A stretch of DNA of 64,000 nt from Mycetohabitans sp. B8 (GTDB lineage Bacteria; Pseudomonadota; Gammaproteobacteria; Burkholderiales; Burkholderiaceae): the NCBI RefSeq assembly GCF_021991875.1, contig NZ_JAHLKR010000024.1:50289-114288 (forward strand), written 5' to 3'. The notes below the pieces were generated by a model. That model was given only the letters and a program-made list of their open reading frames with translations, was not told where the DNA came from and searched no databases. The position numbers were made by a program, and so were the translations under genes. Shown here piece after piece: positions 26,101 to 34,900 of the stretch (its first letter is position 1; every line of letters starts with the position of its first letter).

Positions 26101-28928
26101 AAATACTTGTTTGGATGCAACGACAAATTCACCCCGCCCACGAGTGCAAGCGCACAGTCGCCTCGTTCGAGTGCGCGGCAGGCCAACGCAAGCGCAGTCA
26201 ACGACGACGAGCACATGGTGTCGATCGCCATGCTCGGTCCGGTGAAGTTGCAGAAGTACGACACGCGGTTGGCGATCGTCGACGCGCTGCCTGACAACGC
26301 GATGGGATCGCCCTGCGCAGCCTGCTCGACGCCATACAGCTGATATTCTTGATACATCACGCCGACATACACGCCGACCGACGCGCTTTTTTCGTCGCGG
26401 CTAGGCGCGCACTCGGCAAGGCCAGCGCGCGTGTAGCCGGCGTCTTCCAGTGTGTGAATCGCACATTGCAGGAAAAGACGCTCCTGCGGGTCCATCAGTT
26501 GCGCCTCACGCGGCGTGATGCCGAAGTAGTACGGATCAAACCGATCAACGTCGTCGAGAAAACCGCCCCACTTGCTGTAGGTCTTACCCAGTGTGTCCTT
26601 GTTCGGATCAAAGTAACGCGCATGATCCCAGCGGGAAAGCGGAATTTCGATGATACTGTCTGTGCCGCTCTCCAGGTTGCGCCAGAATTGATCGAGCGTG
26701 GCCGCGCCCGGATAGCGGCCCGCGAGCCCGATGATCGCAATGTCATTGCGTTGATTGTCTGCGCTGCCCGCTGGCACGCTTCGCCGCTCGGGCGTACCTA
26801 CGACCTCCACGGACGGCCCGAAGCAGGCGTTTGCAAATGTCTTTGGATCATCGACTGCACGAATCGATGCATTGACGATCCGGCCAAGATGCGCTCCGTC
26901 AATCGACACAATATCGGCGTCGAACGCTACATAGCCTGCCTGCTTGGTCCGTATGCGATTGATGACATATACATCGGTCGGCAATGGTTTTGCGATATCA
27001 ATCCGCTCAATCATGAGCGGCACGTATATTGGCGACGGCTCGTCGCCAGACGGCGGATCAATGAAAAAGCAGCTGTTCAATAACAACGGATCGAACGCAT
27101 AGTGAATCCGTCCACCCTTGCACGCATCATAGGCAACACTGACGCGACTCACCAACAAACCCGCCCGGTTAGTGTACGCGGCGCGTACAGTTCGCAGCAT
27201 CGGCCCCACCGAAAACTGCGGAATACGCGTGTACCAGGCTTCAATTTCGGCAGCGGACAACTGCGTCAAACCAGCGACAAGCGTTTTGACGTCGTGGTAC
27301 TCGGGCGTGAAAGCGTGTGCGCTTTCGACCAACCCATGACAACACATTGGATCACTGCTGTGCCCATCGCGCTTGAACCGAACCTCAAACGTACGCGCGT
27401 TATCGTCTTCAGGCAGCGCGACAGTGAGATCAACCCCTTCGCCCGCTTCGAGCGTGATCGGCCCACCTTCCATTCGGATTCGGGACAACACAAGCGGAAA
27501 ACAGCGCTCACCGTTGCGCGCCACGCAAGCTTCAATCACAAGGCAAGGATGAGACACCCCCATTAATGCCGGCTTGCCAAGCACTTTGTGGTCCTGAAGA
27601 AATGATTCTTCAGCGACAAAGCGGTAGCGTTGCGACGCGCGGCTGGACATGGGTGCCGCGCTCCATGCGGATGTGCCTGAACTGGGATCAGCGGTCTGCA
27701 TGGGCGGGCGTTCGGTCCCCACGATACTCGTGCCGCTGCCGCTTTGTCCCGCGACAAAGTCGTCCAGTTCAGCCAGTGTCGGATATTCAAACATCAAGGT
27801 CGGCGATAAATCTTGCGCAAGCATGCGTGTCGCCGCAGCAACAAGATCGAGCAAGTCCGCCGATTCCAAACCGAGCTCGTAATAGCCTTTATCGAGCGGG
27901 ACTTCGGCGATGGGCACGCGCAGTTTATCGGCGACCATCGAGCGCAAACTCTGGACGACGGTGCTCAGTGGACGGCCAGCACTTAGCGCAGGACGGGACG
28001 GTGTGTCTTTTTGTGGCGGCAGCTTTCGTACGTCGAGTGCGCTCGCTTGCGTCGCACCGTTCGTGACATGTCCCATGCTGGCATCAGCGTGCACCCGCGG
28101 CTTAAACGATTGCTCGTCGCGCACCCGCTTTGCTGCGAAACCACGTATCTGGGCAAGCTTGCTGCCGTCCGGCGCAAAAAACTCAAGCGGCATCGTGACA
28201 ATTTCACCGCGCACACTCACCGCATCAAGCGGGATGCGAACAACGCAAGCGCGCGTGATCGGTGCAATTGCGCTGAAAGACTCAATTAACAGCGGCAGGT
28301 ACAGATTGCTGTCGCGCGAGGCTTCGTCCTCGACTGCGCGAGATGCGATGGCCGCTGCGTCGAGCAGCGACGGGTGGAACATGTAGCGTTCGGCGTCCGG
28401 TAGCGCACTTGCGCCAAGCGCTAAGCGGGCAACGAGCTCTGCGTCGCCGACCGCAATATCCCCTTGCGCCCGCATATAGTCGCCATGCACGAGTTGGCTA
28501 TCGCGGCAGCGCGCATATAGGGCATCCATCGACAGTGAATGTCCGTTATGCGGCAACTGCACAAACGGCGTCGCGGAGCAGGAATGAAAAGTGGTACCAC
28601 CACGCTCGAGTGTGGCACTTGCATATGCTTTTCCATCGTCAGCGCCGGGATCGTCGATGAAGACCGCATAGCGACCGTCAGCTGGACTCAAAACGCGTAT
28701 ACGAACCGGCAAGCCGTCATTCGGGTGCACAACAATGAGTGGCCGGTGAATACGCAGCGTATCGAGTGCATACTCGCGAAAATCGATACCGTGCTGGCCA
28801 CAAAATTGATAGATCAGGTCGATATAGGCCATGCCGGGAAATACCGGATTGCCATAGACTCTGTGTTCGCTGACAGCTGGGTTGCGAGAAGATAACGTGA
28901 TGATGCGCTCGGCGATCAGCTTTGTCAT
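17181..28928 (-). CDS. Trans-AT PKS D: DH-ACP-DH* / KS-ACP / KS-KR-ACP / KS-DH-like-ACP-TE (terminal protein)
   Basis: The protein has 3915 residues and starts MTKLIAERIITL. Its ATG overlaps the previous stop as ATGA, and GGGAG lies 8 bases upstream. Approximate domains: DH 5-290 (HRVYGNPVFP; FHPSLLDAAA); ACP 320-390 (ELGLESADLL); DH-like 430-700 (HKVLGKPALM with Pro to Met; LDP-type motif FDPLLLNSC with Asp to Asn); KS 735-1160 (DTMCSSS, EAHGTGT, NIGH); ACP 1400-1470 with no reductive domain between; KS 1515-1940; KR 2340-2510 (TGGFGGVG; LSAYGAAN); ACP 2635-2700; KS 2755-3175; degenerate DH-like 3210-3525; ACP 3530-3600 (LGMDSLML); thioesterase 3650-3910 (YGHSAGA, LHGRHD, GNHLFM). The N-terminal DH completes a module begun by the KS0 of PKS C. 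The last three extensions leave ketone, hydroxyl and ketone, as needed for a 6-alkylsalicylate. The TE is then expected to release the chain, probably by macrolactonisation. No AT is present. Confidence 0.96.
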   Translation of the reverse strand: MTKLIAERIITLSSRNPAVSEHRVYGNPVFPGMAYIDLIYQFCGQHGIDFREYALDTLRIHRPLIVVHPNDGLPVRIRVLSPADGRYAVFIDDPGADDGKAYASATLERGGTTFHSCSATPFVQLPHNGHSLSMDALYARCRDSQLVHGDYMRAQGDIAVGDAELVARLALGASALPDAERYMFHPSLLDAAAIASRAVEDEASRDSNLYLPLLIESFSAIAPITRACVVRIPLDAVSVRGEIVTMPLEFFAPDGSKLAQIRGFAAKRVRDEQSFKPRVHADASMGHVTNGATQASALDVRKLPPQKDTPSRPALSAGRPLSTVVQSLRSMVADKLRVPIAEVPLDKGYYELGLESADLLDLVAAATRMLAQDLSPTLMFEYPTLAELDDFVAGQSGSGTSIVGTERPPMQTADPSSGTSAWSAAPMSSRASQRYRFVAEESFLQDHKVLGKPALMGVSHPCLVIEACVARNGERCFPLVLSRIRMEGGPITLEAGEGVDLTVALPEDDNARTFEVRFKRDGHSSDPMCCHGLVESAHAFTPEYHDVKTLVAGLTQLSAAEIEAWYTRIPQFSVGPMLRTVRAAYTNRAGLLVSRVSVAYDACKGGRIHYAFDPLLLNSCFFIDPPSGDEPSPIYVPLMIERIDIAKPLPTDVYVINRIRTKQAGYVAFDADIVSIDGAHLGRIVNASIRAVDDPKTFANACFGPSVEVVGTPERRSVPAGSADNQRNDIAIIGLAGRYPGAATLDQFWRNLESGTDSIIEIPLSRWDHARYFDPNKDTLGKTYSKWGGFLDDVDRFDPYYFGITPREAQLMDPQERLFLQCAIHTLEDAGYTRAGLAECAPSRDEKSASVGVYVGVMYQEYQLYGVEQAAQGDPIALSGSASTIANRVSYFCNFTGPSMAIDTMCSSSLTALALACRALERGDCALALVGGVNLSLHPNKYLMLAQGRFASSRGRCEAFGKGGDGYVPGEGVGALLLKPRQRAEADGDHIYAVIRACEINHGGRSAGYSVPSLRAQADVVESAYVRAGVQPRQVSYVEAHGTGTSLGDPIEIAALSTVFGATGDKQFCAIGSVKSNIGHCESAAGVAGITKVLLQMQHRRLVPSLHADEPNPAIAFEHSPFVVQRRLAEWPAGQDGAPRIAGLSSFGAGGSNAHVVLEEYQPTLSVRRPALHDLVMLPLSAESWEQVHELARATAARVGSWLDNTPNKDERRLLLADAGYTLQVGREARRCRLGVLVASLEAFVDQLNAFVMVDWRDQAAALRQLAEQGIYAGEAKHGGALSELAAGDVELLVSSWIRDGKAAQLLRFWCQGGALDWRWLYPREQSRERAHRRVSLPGYPFANERHWVPSQRATSRVDASMRSMPLSSLAPAVPASSSESFQPCAALARTWEGDALSDTAFTRLTGALAEICGFPADRLDPQADFEALGLDSVMITKLHQRISEWTGEHDAALLFKYKTLATLAAHLDTQIVKQPIELSGVTGNASPHVRADIAAPALLRSGTNSADDDAIAIVGMSGRYPQADTLDAFWANLVAGVDCVTEIPRDRFDYRNIYQPGAKGKTDSIYCKWGGFLGDIAQFDAPFFNLSAQDAALMDPQERLFLEAAWTCLESVGYLGPRWQSQPRDVGVFVGVSFNNYQLVGADALALRAPFYPAGSQTFSVANRISFFFNFTGPSVAIDTACSSSLYALHLACESLWRGETEAAIAGGVNLTLHPSKYLTLCASSFAASDGRCHAFAAGGDGYVPGEGVGVVLLKRYADALKSGDPILALIRGTGVSHDGKTQGFTVPNPVSQTKAIKAALARSRVPVDTITYVEAHGTGTALGDPIEMQGLMDAYPAQPGKTRALGSVKASIGHSEAAAGIAQLTKTVLQLQHKTLAPTLLHGPLNPDIPFAKAGFHVSTRATHWSEIERDGRALPRRAGISSFGAGGVNVHVIVEEAPVLNAHGGAPDAADDVHAQILPICAPARARLPEQARRLAEFLDSEAGTLYSLRDVAFTLQHRRPAFRHRLALVARDRADAVRQLRDWLAQPDAAYPDGPYQGDSLDAVSKPLTISEQANLKECARAWSVGALLEWPGATTRAGELPVGRCVPLPGYPFDTKRHWISDVLPRVSAPVPEYDAATQVDLDKWLMQTCWDEIEGVAEDERRVPEHLALWCGDEQVLRRWAQGWPHRYVTITQERDGVFGEQLSRMFEAGEYDTFVFVQPHLRFVQKDAVLDGTTLDTLFRERAEQLVEWVVRAVDAADKRNGLKLVLINVTDRGEVDPMQEALSKYFSFLRFEVPELGSLVVDVDSLEPRALACVHRELHCAQRDTRVRFLEGRRLCQRLRPLPMDSARRAFDPSGTMIVTGGFGGVGFTVLHWLIDKGVKSLIVIGRKPMSAPLRHPSLSAETTIGTFADELARTRGVALHYIQSDLRDEAALMQRVGALRERLGSPITGVFHLAGVTTDAIPIRDTTAAILAEVSQPKLIGAHLLDRLTRDDPIRYFCLFSSISSVEGMQGNGLSAYGAANAALVALAAARRQSGRRAQVVQWTDWDGAGMAVEHDHRAFFDALGMSMLTPRQGVLFLERIVADDVGEATVFNADWAKYARVNRGVQRLPVFAYYAKRTNALEPAVGSAPLACSRARAGDAGEVDVMSLLLGELSALLGHDDLHPDQTFDQIGLNSINSLTFFSSLSERLSFEILPSSIFRYPTIRGLATFIDAHRSAPASAAKVNASVVHKSAAAETTVGALTRAQVAACAEPAARIADERIGIVGMAGQFPQARNLPEFWSRLMQSFDGIGHYPCARRDLLGLQHVLSDDDLKTVWGGYLDDIDLFDAGAFNISPREARLMDPQQRLLMMNAHIAIEDAGIRGDAKFENTGVFIAQYASEYMQFANDYNQDNALFIATGNASSIAANRLSYHYGFNGPSLVLDTACSSTLVALDIACQYLRSGQIDFALVGGVSLNLNPHSTRLLQDAGMLSATGRCHTFDKRADGYVPGEGVGVIVLQRLDEARARRVRDARCRIYAAIAGSAINQDGKSNGMTAPNGLAQEAVIRTAFRHAGLAPSQAGYIETHGTGTYLGDPVEIEALGNVVNVGRSADKPCVLGCLKTNIGHLEPAAGIASVIKAALCLHLEAIPPNNHLDTINPLLKIVEPGFKFPDESIRWSGPERIAGVSSFGFGGVNGHVVLTSVDDEPAQVEGGGRAGGQDREQCFLASYPPLDLTLKSYWLRQEAAMQSPVRIATASQVTVKPFLALSRQNSVSHALCVELIVRPDDPGIADTGNFHVGFYLDAIYRMFSDYFERTQVIVRRFEFRLPLFVSLRADTRIQIIVEDDGPECYRATFQYRMDASDADAPASGSWTTTAIALVDATPHTQQPEPQQAQVASILSSPGVLRRGLDEAAFYGRYTEMGFPANGFVRAVHDCRFYDGFSIASLRLDFERDDYGLGAHPGFIDAALQPSILLADTDGVTPYMTTVMEDVRLYGKLARGGDYQLVNILLPRDAGAKEDPQCFSTAWSIVDSQGQSVLACSRADLRKLGDSNGARSQKLDALLADTDALTQDRLLASVADLLDCEPEDIDVDKALLELGMDSLMLMKLQKQLEHHNLKINNLFQAKLRDLIEPPATGASSSDEKPSRVDAPAVDYAPFTALQSWSRDKAAWIRGKTRKRASMRLYCFPYAHMSTSVFKGWQANMPDHVEVRPIELPGRGDRWRERPLHDVWTIASTLTQLLGDELDRPFALYGHSAGALMAYVWCLHLRMCGLPLPKHLFAAAYAAPGTGENPVIRDMRGTYRRYGIKRLPVLDDICDPNAGPLITTLIDALEYAMRKAGLFSFSRDLIYAQLPALISTFEMVESFRMREVEPLPIPISGLHGRHDLQVLERDVRAWHQLGSAGFTLRCFDGNHLFMDANQCMKDVVSFVSETLTDVSTMSLS

Positions 28929-31900
28929 TGGAACTGCTCCCAAATCATGGTGGTGGCGCGCATGTTTGGTGTATGCGCGTCGCGCGCGCGCGCAAATTCG
29001 ATAAACGGCGTGTGCACGGCCTGCGCTTGCCGGCGTAATGGCGGCGGCGTGAGTGGACTGTGCAGTGGCGCGTGCGCAGGCACGTCGGCGCGCTGCAAAA
29101 TCGCGTGTGCATTGGTGCCACCGTCGGCGAAGCAATTGATCGCGATGGTCAACTCTTGGCCATCAGGCAACACGGCCATGTCACGCGGGAAATAGAATGG
29201 CGACGCATCGAGATCAAAATGACGCAGCGCTTGCTGGCCCGACAAGAACGGTACGACACGTCCGTGATACAACATCAGCACGGCCTTGATGAAGCTTGCG
29301 ATGCCTTCCGCGCACAGCGGATGACCAATGTTCGGCTTGATCGAGCCGAGCGCGCACGGTGGCCGCCATGCAGCGCTCGCTGTAGCCGCGCCCCGTCCGT
29401 ATATGGCATCGATTGCTTTGAGCTCGAGCAGATCAGTGACCTTCGTGCCCGAGCCATTGGTCTCAATGTAATTGATTTGGCTTGCGGTCAGGCCCGACTG
29501 CGCGAGCACCTTGCGCATCAATGCCATCTGCCGCTCGAGATTGGGTGTGGCAGGCCCGGCTGTGCGACCATCGTTATTGCATGACAGCGCCGAGATGCGT
29601 GCGTAAACGGTATCACCGTCGAGTCGCGCTTGCTCGGCGGTTTTCAACAACACGAGCCCGACACCTTCGGAAACAATGATGCCGTCCGCCCGCTCGTCGA
29701 ACAAATGAAATTGATCACCCGCGCTCAATAGGCCGCGCTGCTCGAACACCCCATGCGTGCTTTGCACGTCGAGCAGATGAATGCCGCCCACAATCGCCGC
29801 GGTGATTTCACCTGCACGCAATGCCTGAGAAGCAAGCTGCATACCAACGAGTGCGGACGAGCATGCCGTATCGATCACAAGGCTTGGTCCGCTCAAATCG
29901 AAAAAGTGCGAGACGTTCGCCGCCAGGTAGTTCTGACCTGCAACGACGATTGGGTTGCGCGCGGCCTGCAACGCGACCGGATCAAGCGACGCGCGGGCGC
30001 GTCCACCCAGAAACACGCCTGTCGCACTGCCCTTCACGTCGTCGTGACAATAACCCGCGTGCGCCCACAGGTTCACACATTCCTCGAGCACCATCAGCGC
30101 CTGCGGATCCATCGCGTCAAAGTCCTCGACCGGGATGTGAAACGTCTCGCGGTCAAACTCTCCCCGATGGTCAAGCGCACCGATGAAGCGCGACGGACCG
30201 GCTCCGCCCGCGCCAGCCTGCATAAGAGAAAACGCGCTGTGGCCTTCCGACAGTAGACGCCAGTATTCGGTCAAGTTCGGCGCGCCCGGAAAACGCGCCG
30301 ACATGCCCACGACGACAATGTCGTTGACAACTTCCCGAGGCGGGTTGCCGGATGCAACCGGCCGGCGTCCTACATCGCTTTCGGGTAGCGCATTGCGCGT
30401 TGTGTGAACCGCTGCGGCTCGAACCGCGTTGTCTATCGCGCCGGGCACATGATCAAGCGCATCCAACGACGTCGCGTCAGGCGCCACATCGGCCGCCGTT
30501 TCCGGCACGTCTGCGCCGGTCTTTGTGCTGGTCTTTGTGCCGGCAACAGCATCGGCGAAGTAGCGAGCAAGCGATGCTTGCTCGTTTTTTAAAAACCATG
30601 CGCTCAGCGCAGCGAGATTGGGTTGCTCGAGAATCAGCGATGGCGCGAGATCAAGCTCGAGCTCGACATTGATCGTGTGCAAAATCTGCGCCATCAGAAT
30701 CGAGTCAAGGCCGTAGTGCGAAAAGTCAACGCTCGTGTCGAAATCAGCCAAACTCATCTTCAGTTCAGCCGCAAATAGCGCACGCAGCCATGTCTTGGTG
30801 CGCTCGGCAAGCGCGTCATCATCCGCTGCGGACGCGGGCAAGTGCACCACCGACGGCTCACCGGCGCCACCATTTGCAGCGCGCACGACGCCGCGCTGGA
30901 ACGGTTCGCTCGCATTTGGCCACATCGCGGGATCAACGAGCGCGGGCATGACGACCGCGTGGCGCTTGAGCGCCAGTGCACGGTCGAGTAACGCAAGACC
31001 TTCTTGATTTGTCAATCCCACGAGGCCCGTCGCACGATAGACGTCGGTGTCCATCGCACCCATGCCGGTCTGCGTCCAACTCGGCCACTGCAAGCTCATG
31101 ATGCCGAGCTCTGGCCGATGCTGCGCGAACGCATCCATGTATGCGTTCGCCATCGCATAGTCGATCTGCCCCGTAGCAAGGCTCGGCAGTGCCGCACATA
31201 CCGACGAGTAGACAATAAAGAACGACAGCGGCTGTCCGCGCACCGCGCGACACAGACCGTCTAGCCCCGCAACTTTCGGCGCGAACACCGCTTGCATGTC
31301 GGCCGCGTTTTTCCGAATCCACGCCGGATTCGCATCGCCCACGCCGGCGCAATGAATCACGCCGCCGATCGGCCCAAGTTCACGGACGATCGTTGCGCAC
31401 GCGTCATCCATCGCACGCCCGTCGGTGAGTTCGACATTGAGCGCCAACACCTTTGCGCCGCGTCGCCGCAACGCGTCAATGGCAGCAATCTTTTCACGCA
31501 CAGCGGGGGACACGCTCGCATCATGCGGATTTGCCAGGATCTGGGGCCAGCGATCGGTAGGTGGCAACGACTCACGCCCGCTCAATACGAGCTTGCGCAC
31601 GCCGTAATGCTCGACGAAATGTTGCGCACACAGCAAACCGAGCCCGCGTGTTCCTCCTGTGATCCATAACGTGTGCGTTTCCGGGAACTCGAACGATTGC
31701 GCACTTTCACTCGCCTGCAGTGGCACGAAGCGGGGTAGGTATGTGAGGCCGTCGCGCATGCATACCCTCGGCTCGAGCTCATCGCACTCCAGTTGCGCAA
31801 GAATCTGATGGGGCAATGCTGACGCATCGTCATGCAAATCGATGTCGAGATGGCCACTTTCCAGCCTCGGGTATTCAAAACCGAGCGAACGGTACAGGCA

Positions 31901-34900
31901 TGCGACGAGTGCCGCGTGCGGCGTGGGCTCAGCTGATTCAGGCCGTGCCAGTGCCTCCAGATAACGGGTCACGCTAAGGAACCGCGCGCCGCTCGAGCGC
32001 AAATGTTCAACGAGTCGCTGCAGACCGGGCAGCCAGCGTTCAACATAGGTCGCGCCGCGCTGCGCATGCGCAGCGTCAAGCGCGGTAAGATCGACCACGT
32101 ATGCAAGTGCGTGGCTATTTGGCTTGCAAAGCTGCTCGACTTGCTCCGCTAAGTGATCAATATGCGCGAGCCGTGCGCCTGGCCGCAACGCCGCAATGCG
32201 TTCGCCCAACGCGCGCGTGTCGTCCGTCGTCAAGATCAGAATGAAGCCATGCTGTACGTTATGGCGCGGTGAGCGCGCCACTTCCGGCACCGAGCAAGGC
32301 CGCCACTCGGTCATAAACAGCTCGGCGAGGGGCGAGTGCGACTGTCGCGTTGCCGATGTGCGTGTCGAGGCGTCGGCAGGCGCGATCCAATAGCGCTCCG
32401 TCTTAAACGGATAGCTTGGCAACGACATGCGCCGAGGCGGCTTGGCGAAGCCAGCGGCGGGCCGGTACAGTCGACGCCAATCCAGCGTTACCCCTATTAT
32501 CCACACCTGCGCGAGAGCATGCAGATTCGCCTTATCAAGCCACGCGTGAAGGAGTGCCTGCGCATCGGCATCGCCATACAGTCGGACAGCGTCTCGGTTC
32601 GCGCTTGCGACGCCACAGTACCAGCCCTTGCCAGTTTGCGCGTCGGCAGGCAGCGAGCGCAACCTGTCGCACAGCTCTTGCATGGACCGCACGACCGTGG
32701 CAACGCGATGCTCCATCGCCTCGCGCCCAATTTGCAGCGTATAAGCCAGGCTGGGCAGCGCGTCGTCTTTCAGCTGCCGGCGCTCGATCATCGCCAGCAA
32801 ATCAGCTGCAATCACTGGCAGCCGTGCCCATTCGCGCGCTGACAACGGAATCAGCCAACGGGCGTCAGCGGATACACGATGCTCATCGACCGGCATCGAA
32901 TAGGATTCAAGGATCGCATGCGCGTTCACGCCGCCTGCGCCGAAGCTGCTCACGCCAGCCACACGAGGCCGCACGTTGCCGTCCGAGTCGCGGTCGGGCC
33001 ATGGGATGAGCGCCTGGTTGACTGTAAACGGCGCTGCGGAAAAATCGATCGCGGGATTCAGCGAACGCGAATGCAAGGACGGCACGATCACACCATGCCG
33101 CATTTGCAGCAGCACTTTCAACACGCCCGCTACGCCCGCTGCACCCTCGCAATGGCCGATATTGGATTTGACTGAACCGATCCGGCACGAGCCCGCTGGT
33201 ATCGCGCGACGCGCATCGTCTTCGTGAAATGCCTTGGTCAGACCAGCGATCTCGACTGGGTCGCCAAGCTTCGTGCCAGTGCCATGCGCTTCGACGTAGC
33301 TGATGTCGGCCGCATGGACACCCGCCTGCTCGATCGCGCTGCGAATCACTTGCGCCTGCGCAGCTGGATTCGGTACGGTGTAGCCGCTTGCTCGCCCGCC
33401 ATGGTTGACGGCGACCGCCCGAATCACGCCGTGGATCATGTCGCCGTCGCGCTGCGCATCGTCAAGGCGCTTCAACATCAGGACGCCAACGCCCTCGCCC
33501 GGAATGTAGCCGTCGCCACCCTCGCCGAAACTCTCACAATGCCCTTTCGACGAGATAAACTGCCCGCGTGACAACATCAAGTATTTGCTCGGATGAAGGC
33601 TCAGATTCACGCCTCCCGCAAACGCGGCGTTGATTGCGCCCGAGGCGAGCGCTTGGCACGCGGAGCCAATCGCCACGAGCGAACTTGAGCACATCGTATC
33701 GACAGCCATCGCAGGGCCGTTGAAATCGCAGAAGTAAGACATCCGGGTCGCCACCGACGACGTGCCGCCGCCCAGCCCCATGCGCTGCGGCGCCTCGAGC
33801 GCGAAGAGCGGGTACTCCTGACCCATCACGCCGGCATACACACCGACCCGGCCGTTTGCACCGCCGTCTTTACACGGTGCCCGCAGCGTGTCCCGCGTGT
33901 AGCCGGCGTCCTCCATCGCCATCCAGCAGTGCTGGAGAAATAGGCGTTCGAGCGGATCCATCACTTCGGCCTCGCGCGGCGAGATCTGGAAGAAGAGTGG
34001 ATCGAACGCATCGGCGTCGTCGATAAAGCCGCCCCATTTGCTTACGATCGTACCGGGTTCACGACCCTCGCTATAGTAGTCACGCCAGTCCCAGCGCTCG
34101 GCAGGAATTTCAGTGATGCAGTCGCGACCTTCACGCAAGTTGTCCCAAAATGCGTCGAGGTCCCGCGCCTGCGGAAAACGGCCCGCCATGCCCACTACCG
34201 CTACCGCGCCCGGATTCATCGCAACAGGCCGCGCATGCGTGCTGTGCACCATGGCGCCTTCCCGGCGCACGAGTTGACACAATGACGCATTCGTCAGCGC
34301 GGCGACGCACCGGCCCGCATCATCGTAAATCGTCGCATCGAGCGTGATGAAGCTGGAATTGAGCTGCCTTGGCCGGGTCACCACGACCGCGCGCTCTGTC
34401 ATCGGACGCCAAAGTGCCAGACGCTCGATAACGAAAGGCACGAAAGTCGGCGCCGCATCGTGCGAAACGTCGCCCGACAAATCGAATTGGTAACAAACGT
34501 TCAACAGCAACGGATCGAGATACAACCCCAGTGCATGCCGCTTGCCCGTCAAATCGACTTCGCTGACGAGCGCGCCGTCGTCAAGGACAAAAGCACGCTG
34601 AATCGAGCGCAGCGCGGGACCGATCGTAAACGCCGGCACGGTGTCAAACCATCGTTCGATTTCGCCGCGCGGCAGCTCCCGCGCGTCTTTGACGATCGCG
34701 TCCCAATCCAGCGGTGCGGGCTCGGCTGCATGCGCGTACCCAATCTGCCCCTCGCAGCACGGCGTCCAGTCCGTCGTGCCGTCAACGCGCTGCTGCGCCA
34801 AAAAGCGCAGCTGCCCGTTCGCATCGCGCTCAAGACGAATCTCGACCCCGACGCCTTGTCCGGATTCAAGCCTCAGCGGACCACCGTGGAACCGGACTTC

